Of a DNA stretch of 5,394 nucleotides, positions 1 through 4,770 are shown piece by piece. Source of the stretch: Chlamydiota bacterium (lineage in GTDB: Bacteria; Chlamydiota; Chlamydiia; Chlamydiales; JAJFMI01); contig JAJFMI010000107.1 in NCBI GenBank assembly GCA_021772235.1, forward strand, positions 1 through 5,394, given 5' to 3'. Each line of letters begins with the position of its first letter. The first letter of the stretch is position 1. A model generated the notes under the pieces. It saw nothing but the letters and a program-made list of their open reading frames with translations, had not been told where the DNA came from and searched no databases. Position numbers and translations under genes: made by a program.

Positions 1-1
1 G

Positions 2-349
2 ACTACGATTATCCAAAAGCCTGAGCTCGATTTTTGGAGTCTTGTCCAAAACACACTGCTGAAATTTAAAAAGGCTAAAGAGATCTTAGACAAGCAAGAA
101 GGCCTGGAAGAGAAAGTGGAGTTTTGGGCACTCCAGGGCGAGCTGATTTTTCTAGAACTCAACCTTCCTACAGCTCCAAACAGACCTTCTGGATCTCAAT
201 ATCTTGGTTTCACTGATGAGTTTGTCAAACGCGAGTGGATTCATAAACGTTGGAACGCTTTTAGAAATGCTTCAGGTGCTCCTCTTACACGCTACAAATC
301 GCTAACTACTCTTTCTATCGACGACCGTCTTCCTTTGCTTCCACAATAA
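2..349 (+). CDS. C-terminal part of an unrecognised protein (5' end outside window)
   Basis: The frame is open from base 2 to a TAA stop at 347-349, giving the last 115 residues of a protein whose start lies upstream. A GTG at 116 could be read as a start, but the open frame before it carries normal-looking protein, so I treat it as internal. The visible part is soluble and charged. A Lys/Glu-rich, probably helical stretch (about residues 20-45) is followed by a segment rich in Trp, Phe and Arg and a tail ending LPLLPQ. I see no membrane segment or catalytic motif and do not recognise the family. The last 16 codons overlap the 3' end of lgt on the opposite strand, so the two genes converge with no room for a separate terminator. 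The coding call is firm; the function is unknown. Confidence 0.75.
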   Translation, partial: TTIIQKPELDFWSLVQNTLLKFKKAKEILDKQEGLEEKVEFWALQGELIFLELNLPTAPNRPSGSQYLGFTDEFVKREWIHKRWNAFRNASGAPLTRYKSLTTLSIDDRLPLLPQ

Positions 350-1135
350 AACCCCAATCACAATGATTGGAAGTGAAAGCCATTGCCCCATTAAAAGGCC
401 GCCGCCATCTACAAGTGCACTTTGCGGCACCTTGATAAACTCAATCAAAAAGCGAAAACTAAAAAGTGATGTAAGCAGCACACCCGTGAGCCTTCCTGAC
501 ACCCACTCTTTTTTTCGAACAAAATAGAGAGCAAAACCAAGGGTGAAATAGAAGAGCATCTCGTAAATCTGTGCAGGATGGCGCGGCGCGAGCGGCCCTC
601 CATCTGCAGGATTCCCAAAAAAAACAGCCCACGGCAGACTTGATACACGCCCTAAAATTTCCTGATTAAAGAAATTCCCCAAACGAATAAAACCAGAGAG
701 AATACAGGCCGGCACAACCATCAAATCAAGCAGCTCCCGAAAAGGGATCTCGCGGTTTTTCCGCAGGAAAAGAAGGAGCATGAGCAATACAGCAATTACG
801 CCACCGTGACTTGCGAGCCCACCTTCCCAGATACGCAAAACACGCAAAGGGTTGTGTAAATAGGGGCCGAGCGGTTCATAAAAAAGAATATGTCCAAGTC
901 GAGCACCGAGCACAACACCAACGATAACAAAGAGAATGAAGCGATCCGCATATTTTTTTGCTGCCAACTTTGACGCAAACCTTTTCTCTAATTCTATAGT
1001 AAATAATTTAAACCCGAGCATAAAGCCTAAAGCAAAGAAGAGGCCATACCAACGTATAGGTTGCGGCCAAAACGGCAAGGAGAAAAGATCTCCGCTTGGA
1101 TTCCAGTAGAAATATCCCAACATATCAAGTAACAT
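302..1135 (-). CDS. lgt: Prolipoprotein diacylglyceryl transferase (Lgt)
   Basis: Lgt moves a diacylglyceryl group from phosphatidylglycerol to the lipobox cysteine of prolipoproteins in the inner membrane, the first step of lipoprotein maturation. The protein is a hydrophobic multi-pass membrane protein of about 277 residues, near the usual family length. Family motifs appear in order: RWYG (28-31), GARLGH (77-82), EGGLASHGG (104-112), RLGNFFNQEILGR (151-163), HPAQIYE (186-192) and an Arg in a RFLIEF segment (228). By comparison with E. coli Lgt, H110, R151, N154 and R228 match the conserved H103, R143, N146 and R239. The start is uncertain. ATG at 1135 leaves 13 bp to the divergent rlmH start. 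ATG at 1123 gives the E. coli-like spacing before WYG. A TTG at 1162 would overlap rlmH. None has a good ribosome-binding site. The 3' end overlaps the upstream convergent gene by 48 bp. Confidence 0.96.
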   Translation of the reverse strand: MLLDMLGYFYWNPSGDLFSLPFWPQPIRWYGLFFALGFMLGFKLFTIELEKRFASKLAAKKYADRFILFVIVGVVLGARLGHILFYEPLGPYLHNPLRVLRIWEGGLASHGGVIAVLLMLLLFLRKNREIPFRELLDLMVVPACILSGFIRLGNFFNQEILGRVSSLPWAVFFGNPADGGPLAPRHPAQIYEMLFYFTLGFALYFVRKKEWVSGRLTGVLLTSLFSFRFLIEFIKVPQSALVDGGGLLMGQWLSLPIIVIGVLLWKQRKTVVDRKSS

Positions 1136-1148
1136 TGTACCAAGAGTT

Positions 1149-1544
1149 ATGAGAAAAATCAAAGTTTATAGTCCGGGGAAAAAATCTTTTGAAAAAGAGC
1201 TCAGCGAATATGCGAAACGCCTAACCGGGGAAGCGCAAATTCTTTGGATCTACCCAAAAGATCTTGAAAAAGCCCTGACTAAAGAAAAAAATTATATCTG
1301 TCTCGATCCGACTGGCACAGAATATACAAGTGAAGGATTTGCCAAATTTCTCGATTCTCAAGGTTCGCAGATCACGCTTGTCATTGGCGGTGATGAGGGT
1401 CTCTCCTCCATTATCCGCAAAAACGCTTGCTCTCTTATTTCCCTTAGCAAAATGACATTTACGCACCACATGACACGCCTCATTTTAGCCGAACAAATCT
1501 ACCGCGGGCTACTAATCAACGCGAATCGTCCTTATCACAAGTAA
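1149..1544 (+). CDS. rlmH: 23S rRNA (pseudouridine1915-N3)-methyltransferase RlmH
   Basis: RlmH methylates N3 of pseudouridine 1915 in helix 69 of 23S rRNA, using S-adenosylmethionine, on assembled ribosomes. It is a SPOUT-class enzyme with a C-terminal trefoil knot. The SAM-binding core is clear: LVIGGDEGLSS (77-87), then SLSKMTFTHHMTRLILAEQ (98-116), and the characteristic NRPYHK C-terminus (126-131). The N-terminus MRKIKVYSPGKK aligns with family N-termini, which supports ATG 1149. At 131 residues it is about 25 shorter than E. coli RlmH (155); the shortage lies in the linker before the knot and the motifs are intact. Only a weak AAGAG lies just before the start. It is divergent from lgt, so its promoter must lie inside the lgt reading frame. 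Its last 41 codons are repeated at 2989-3111 (87% identical). Confidence 0.95.
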   Translation: MRKIKVYSPGKKSFEKELSEYAKRLTGEAQILWIYPKDLEKALTKEKNYICLDPTGTEYTSEGFAKFLDSQGSQITLVIGGDEGLSSIIRKNACSLISLSKMTFTHHMTRLILAEQIYRGLLINANRPYHK

Positions 1545-1643
1545 TTGTAATATTAAAAAATAAATTTTATTGTCGTTTCATATTTTTCTCTAAGATGATT
1601 AGAGATGTAGCAGCATTTTCCGCTAAAGCATTTTCTCTAGGAG

Positions 1644-1668
1644 AATTTATGAAGTGTTTTCATAAATT
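1644..1668 (+). repeat. Perfect 10-bp inverted repeat (hairpin) over a small start codon
   Basis: AATTTATGAA (1644-1653) and TTCATAAATT (1659-1668) pair perfectly around a 5-base loop. A second short hairpin, TTCTC (1633-1637) with GAGAA (1641-1645), overlaps it at two bases. The AGGAG at 1639-1643 lies in the short hairpin, and the ATG at 1649 lies in the long stem, so the two folds would compete. A run of seven T (1678-1684) begins nine bases after the stem. It could be a weak terminator for rlmH or a translation-control hairpin. The stem is nearly all A/T, so its stability is doubtful. Confidence 0.4.
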
Positions 1669-2116
1669 ATTTAATGGTTTTTTTGGAAACTGTCTATAGA
1701 TTCTAGAAGATTTTCAGCGGGAACTGCTGCCAAAAAGGCAAGTGTGTTAAAGAGTTTGAATTATAATAAACCTCAAAAATCAAACAGCGCCTTTAGGAGA
1801 TAAGAACGTCTCAACCTTTCGAAAAGTATGATGGGACGAAAGGAAAACCCTATCAAGAAAAAGATCTCGAAGAGAACAATGGACATTTATCAAAAAAATT
1901 ATTTATAGAAGAAAACACCTTGACAAACAGTGAATAAAATATCAAAATCAATCACGTTTACTAAAGGTGGCGTCCGTTAGTGATATCAATCATAGGTAGC
2001 CTCTAAAAAACATAACCTATTTTAGCAATGAAAAAATTACAGATTATTACAGATCTGGTAAAGAATATGAGCACTTTTATCTGTTAATAAAAAAATGGGT
2101 TCAAAACAACAATTAA
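1649..2116 (+). pseudogene. Probable degraded small coding region, frame broken several times
   Basis: This part of the long gap after rlmH (1545-2240) has no intact gene but several protein-like fragments on the plus strand, in changing frames. ATG 1649, five bases after an AGGAG, reads MKCFHKLFNGFFGNCL and stops at 1697-1699. An adjacent frame is open 1675-1803 and includes AGTAAKKASVLKSLNY. A third is open 1797-1937 and includes SQPFEKYDGTKGKPYQ. A later one, open 2000-2116, includes NEKITDYYRSGKEYEHFYLL. Hydrophilic, mixed composition rather than low complexity is what suggests former coding sequence. I recognise no family. It could equally be AT-rich intergenic DNA with chance open stretches, so confidence is low. 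The rest of the gap (1545-1632 and 2117-2170) shows nothing clear beyond a small inverted repeat, TCTCTAA / TTAGAGA, at 1587-1605. Confidence 0.27.
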
Positions 2117-2170
2117 TTTGAATAGAAAAGACAAAACATATGTGAATATTAGGTTAAACACTCCATTCAA

Positions 2171-2188
2171 AATCAAATTTATTTGATT
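2171..2188. repeat. 18-bp palindrome upstream of the repeat/CaaX gene
   Basis: AATCAAAT, two T, then ATTTGATT form a perfect dyad about 50 bp before the start of the 187-residue gene. Its right half overlaps the candidate -35 box. The position would suit an operator for a dimeric repressor or activator, but the region is very AT-rich and a chance palindrome is possible. Confidence 0.35.
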
Positions 2189-2212
2189 AAACATTATTTT
2201 AACAAGTACATT
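2183..2212 (+). promoter_or_regulatory. Candidate sigma70-type promoter for the 187-residue gene
   Basis: TTGATT (2183-2188) and TACATT (2207-2212) each match four of six consensus bases and are 18 bp apart. Transcription would start near 2219, leaving a leader of about 22 bases that contains the ribosome-binding site GAGG (2231-2234). The match is modest and the surroundings are AT-rich, so this is a prediction only. Confidence 0.3.
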
Positions 2213-2240
2213 AAGTTAGCTAAAAAACTAGAGGAACAAA

Positions 2241-2804
2241 ATGAACAAAATAAACAGAAAATTTTATACGGCGTTAGATCAGCCTTTATTAGTACCTTAT
2301 CAACAAACACTGGAAGAGGACAGCTTTGAGCACCAAGAAATAATAAATTCTATAAAAAAACTCCAAATGACTGTTGATTTTTTACTAGAATCTCAGCAAT
2401 TTGCGATTATGAGTCAAGATTATAGAGGAGGATATCTAAGCACAATAAAAGAAAAATATTTATTATCATGCAATAAATTTGAAAAAGATTATGATATTTT
2501 TTTTGATGAAGAACTTACCCCTAGTAAAGAAGCGACTGCCTCAAAAGAAATTTTGCAAGAACTAAAAAATATTCGGATGGCTGTTGAATTTTCAATGCAA
2601 TCTCAACAATTCGCAATTATGAATCAAGATTACGATGGAGGAATGACGCGGTCTAAAAAAAACACATATAGGTGTTATTATACTAATTTTAGAGAAAGTT
2701 ATGAAGCCTCTTCCGGCGAAACTTTGAATCCTATGGTTGTTATACCTCTGCCACCTACTCATGTACCACTTGAACCTGTGAAATGGTGTTGTATTATTTC
2801 CTAG
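2241..2804 (+). CDS. Two-repeat protein with a C-terminal CaaX (CIIS) box; possible host-directed effector
   Basis: I recognise no family for this 187-residue protein. It has an N-terminal segment (1-28) and two related repeats, residues 29-94 and 99-164, offset by 70 and identical at about 25 of 66 positions. The strongest core is SQQFAIM-x-QDY-x-GG. A proline-rich linker follows (IPLPPTHVPLEP, 168-179), then KWCCIIS. The last four residues, Cys184-Ile-Ile-Ser187, fit a CaaX box. In eukaryotes CaaX with a terminal Ser favours farnesylation, and the neighbouring Cys183 could be acylated. Bacteria lack this modification, but some secreted effectors, such as Legionella AnkB, use the host's enzymes. 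There is no signal peptide or membrane helix. ATG 2241 has GAGG at 2231-2234 with a 6-base spacing. The gene is AT-rich compared with rlmH and lgt and sits alone between the two rlmH 3' ends, which suggests it arrived as cargo. Coding status is likely; the effector role is inferred. Confidence 0.8.
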   Translation: MNKINRKFYTALDQPLLVPYQQTLEEDSFEHQEIINSIKKLQMTVDFLLESQQFAIMSQDYRGGYLSTIKEKYLLSCNKFEKDYDIFFDEELTPSKEATASKEILQELKNIRMAVEFSMQSQQFAIMNQDYDGGMTRSKKNTYRCYYTNFRESYEASSGETLNPMVVIPLPPTHVPLEPVKWCCIIS

Positions 2805-2958
2805 GTCAATAATATGATAAAACACTTACAACTTTTCTAATAGTACCAAGTTCTAACACATAGTAAATATTTTTTTATCTTAATCTATCGAAATCCTTTG
2901 CGGTAGAAAAATCCCGTGGAATTGGCACAATTCTCGACAAAAAAATTTATAGAAACAG

Positions 2959-2983
2959 AACACCTAGTCATTACCTTCGGTTT
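2959..2983 (+). repeat. 25-bp direct repeat, copy 1 (just before the rlmH fragment)
   Basis: Matches 4190-4214 at 22 of 25 bases: AACACCTAGT, two variable bases, TTACCTTCG, one variable base, TTT. This copy holds an uninterrupted CCTAGT and directly precedes the duplicated rlmH end. In the other copy the same CCTAGT abuts the right end of the insertion sequence, so this looks like an unoccupied relative of the IS target site. Confidence 0.6.
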
Positions 2984-2988
2984 ATGAA

Positions 2989-3111
2989 AACGCTTCCGCT
3001 CTCATTTCCCTTAGCAAAATGACTTTTATGCATCACATGACACGCCTCATTTTAGCTGAACAAATTTACCGCGGAATCTTGATTAACGCGAATCGGCCTT
3101 ATCATAAGTAA
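2989..3111 (+). pseudogene. Duplicated 3' fragment of rlmH (last 41 codons including stop)
   Basis: Aligning with 1422-1544 without gaps, 107 of 123 bases are identical, from Asn92 to the TAA. The frame is fully open and encodes 40 residues differing from RlmH at only four positions (Cys93Ser, Ser94Ala, Thr105Met, Leu121Ile). Eleven of the 16 base differences leave the protein unchanged, so the copy diverged while its parent gene was under selection. There is no start, no N-terminal two-thirds and no SAM-binding GG motif, so it is not a functional methyltransferase. Its end, CTTATCATAAGTAA, resembles the staphylococcal SCC attachment core, because both encode the conserved Tyr-His-Lys tail. 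The fragment closes the AT-rich islet, and its last ten bases are overlapped on the minus strand by the run-on transposase frame. Confidence 0.9.
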
Positions 3112-3881
3112 TACCAATTACCAAAAAACCCTTCATTAGCATCACATCTTTTTCGAGTGAGATTTGTTTTCAATCTCGACAACCAACTAGTGTCTAGTCC
3201 CAGACTATGATGGTGTGGTTTAATTCTAAACCTTTCAGGTTCCTTTTTCCACCATTCCAAGATCTCTTCATATGGAGTAAGGCCTTTGAGTGATTTTAAT
3301 CTCTTTGCAAAGTTATACGCGTCTAAAAAACTATTTAAATGATTTTGTAGATCTTGATGGGATTCACAGTGATATTTTTTTACTGTCCCTTCTTTTAATG
3401 TTCTATTCATCCTTTCTACCTGTCCATTTGTCCATGGATGATTCACTTTGGTTAGTCTATGCTTGATTCCATTTTCTTCACAAATTCTTCCAAATATGTG
3501 CTTAAAAGCATATCTGTCCCTTCTTCGATTTGTAAACTGAATTCCATTGTCCGTTAGAATAATTTCTATTCGATAAGGTGCTCTCTCAATGAGCTCTTGT
3601 AGAAACTCTACTGCAATCGGTTTTGTTTGCCTTTGATAGAGTTTTGCATACACAAACTTGCTTGTCCTATCAATAGCCACGAACAAATAAAGCTTTCCTT
3701 CTTCTGTTCGAACTTTTGCAATATCCATATGGAAATACCCTATTGGATATTCTTTAAATTTCTTCTTTTTAGGTTTTTTTTCTTCCTTAGAGAGTTGGCT
3801 TATTCCATGTCGCTTTAAGCACCTGTGGAGGGAAGATCGCGTGAGCAAGGGTGCTCTCTTGCAAAGCATACAGGCAGTCAT
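3102..3881 (-). pseudogene. IS481-family transposase, C-terminal DDE part (frameshifted, run-on end)
   Basis: This is the catalytic half of an IS481-type DDE transposase with an rve integrase core. The catalytic triad is visible: Asp53 in GYFHMDIAKV, Asp111 in ILTDNGIQF, and Glu156 in TNGQVERMNR. Family landmarks LTRSSLHRCLKRHGIS, AIDRTSKF, NHPWTNGQ and GLTPYEE are present. The first dozen or so residues, read as MTACMLCKRAP, are an out-of-frame reading of the conserved LPLDDCLYAL region, so the ATG at 3881 is not a genuine start. Family members usually end near the GLDT seen here (228-231). A base is missing beside the left CTAG, so no TAG appears in frame and about 28 further residues are read from flanking DNA, including the antisense of the rlmH fragment, to a stop at 3102. 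With the upstream frame it makes one broken gene. Confidence 0.88.
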
Positions 3882-4193
3882 CTAAAGGCAATTGAGTAGT
3901 TTTCCGAAAGAGAATAATAACCGCTTCCTCTTCTTTGCTTAATACCGTTGATCTTGGATTTTTAGGCCCCATAGGGGCATCCGAAACAAAATCTCTCTTT
4001 CTCCACTTTGCAACAGTTTTAGGGTTTAGATGATAGAGCTCAGCTAACTTGTTTATGCTCTCTTCACTGTTTTGCATTGCAAGACGCACCGCCTTTGTCG
4101 TTTTGGCGCTTCCATGTAATACCTGTCCCATAATTTCTCCTTGTTTGGTGATTCACCGCAGTTTATAACACCATCACATTTTGGGACTAAACA
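3191..4193 (-). mobile_element. IS481-family insertion sequence, about 1.0 kb, inactivated
   Basis: The ends are terminal inverted repeats at 3191-3216 and 4168-4193, matching at 22 of 26 bases and beginning TGT-x-TAGTCCCA. A CTAG lies against each end: 3187-3190 on the left, and 4195-4198 on the right with one extra C between. This fits the NCTAGN target described for Bordetella IS481. The flanking six-mers are not an exact duplication: the left side has lost a base and one base differs. The element carries a single transposase on the minus strand, split by a frameshift near 3849. Exact ends could shift by one or two bases depending on how CTAG is assigned. It interrupts the sequence just downstream of the rlmH fragment. 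Confidence 0.88.
3787..4131 (-). pseudogene. IS481-family transposase, N-terminal helix-turn-helix part (frameshifted)
   Basis: This is the DNA-binding half of the same transposase. It starts MGQVLHGSAKTT, typical of one IS481 subgroup, and ATG 4131 has a strong AAGGAG (complement of 4137-4142) five bases away. A helix-turn-helix lies at about residues 22-46 (SEESINKLAELY, then NPKTVAKWRKR). Residues 81-90, LPLDDCLYAL, are the conserved link to the catalytic half. After about Thr94 the frame goes wrong: the expected LTRSSLHRC continues one base over, starting near 3849, and the visible tail AHAIFPPQ is out-of-frame sequence. By comparison with relatives, about two bases have been lost. IS481 elements normally have one unbroken gene, so I read this as inactivation. 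A programmed shift is possible, but I see no convincing slippery site. Confidence 0.85.
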
Positions 4194-4214
4194 CCTAGTG
4201 GTTACCTTCGATTT
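4190..4214 (+). repeat. 25-bp direct repeat, copy 2 (across the right IS junction)
   Basis: Matches 2959-2983 at 22 of 25 bases. The first four bases belong to the IS end; 4194-4214 is flanking DNA and matches 2963-2983 at 18 of 21. Left of the IS, the sequence TCTCGACAA (3174-3182) also resembles TCTCGACAA in front of copy 1 (2932-2940). This suggests that the IS landed inside a second copy of a slightly longer repeat. Confidence 0.55.
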
Positions 4215-4256
4215 CCAAGCTGCCCTCACTCAAAAAATCTTGTGCGCAAATAAACG

Positions 4257-4715
4257 TTATTTCTGGTAATTCGGTATTAGTTTTCGAATAAATAACATCG
4301 CTCCGTTCATCAGTCCCGAACCAATTACAACAGCAGCAAACCCGCGCACATCATTTGCAATAGGAAAAAAACGCAGCGAGAGACCTAGGAGAACCATAAA
4401 ACCAATGAGACAGAGATCGCGTAAAGCGAAGAGGTTTTTCAGCTCAACTTTTTCCTGCATGCGTGAAATCGTGCGATTGACAACATGTCTTAGTGCCACC
4501 CTCCCTTTAAGAAAACCAATAATGAGCGCTGTTGCGATCAATAATAAAACAGCCTGATCAAAGCTGCTCGAGTATTTCGCTGCAAAACGCAACAGTGGTG
4601 CTTTTGTATTTTCAAGCGATGAGAGTAAGCGCAGCCCTTTCCACATCAGAAATACACCTGTTCCAAACCAGATCAAGGAACAGATTTTTATCGCATTTTT
4701 TTTCTCAACTTCCAT
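4257..4715 (-). CDS. Small four-helix membrane protein, function unknown
   Basis: A 152-residue hydrophobic protein with about four membrane segments: residues 8-27, 53-70, 100-118 and 125-143. A basic, Arg-rich loop (about 71-95, with LKGRVALRHVVNRTISRMQ) lies between the second and third. I do not recognise the family. I place the start at ATG 4715 because an AGAAAGG (complement of 4725-4731) lies nine bases before it. A longer frame from 4829 exists, but it would overlap the start of the divergent PIN-domain gene, and its extra 38 residues are Tyr/Lys-rich from an AT-rich intergenic stretch. The 55-bp gap to the divergent start at 4771 would hold both promoters. The stop at 4257 is about 60 bp from the IS right end, so the gene itself is intact. 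Confidence 0.8.
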   Translation of the reverse strand: MEVEKKNAIKICSLIWFGTGVFLMWKGLRLLSSLENTKAPLLRFAAKYSSSFDQAVLLLIATALIIGFLKGRVALRHVVNRTISRMQEKVELKNLFALRDLCLIGFMVLLGLSLRFFPIANDVRGFAAVVIGSGLMNGAMLFIRKLIPNYQK

Positions 4716-4770
4716 AATAATCAACCTTTCTATAGCATAGTAATAAATATAAGAATAATAGGGTATCCTC

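Noticed and set aside
1545..1605. Similarity between the DNA just after intact rlmH and that after the fragment (3112-3165).
   Set aside because: Shared A and T runs explain most of it. If real it would favour duplication over integration, but I cannot show it by eye.
1885..1930. Possible third copy of the repeat (A-run, TATAGAA, AACACCT) resembling 2936-2967.
   Set aside because: It needs gaps and is dominated by A-runs; chance similarity in AT-rich DNA is as likely.
2592..2825. Minus-strand open frame opposite the CaaX protein gene, and similar frames opposite lgt, rlmH and the transposase.
   Set aside because: They are antisense or out-of-frame shadows with no ribosome site or recognisable motif.
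2805..2958. Possible gene or terminator after the CaaX protein.
   Set aside because: No open frame with a start, no stable hairpin plus T-run; AT-rich spacer with nothing I can support.
3098..3111. CTTATCATAAGTAA at the end of the rlmH fragment, nearly identical to the SCC attachment core.
   Set aside because: The match alone is expected because the conserved Tyr-His-Lys-stop codes for it. It is not evidence that an SCC recombinase acted here; only the duplication and the islet composition support integration.
3159..3177. Six-bp hairpin GAGATT / AATCTC as a terminator.
   Set aside because: No T-run follows on either strand.
4215..4256. Faint resemblance of the sequence after the right repeat to the start of the rlmH fragment.
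   Set aside because: Only short patches match and several gaps are needed; too weak to call a third rlmH remnant.
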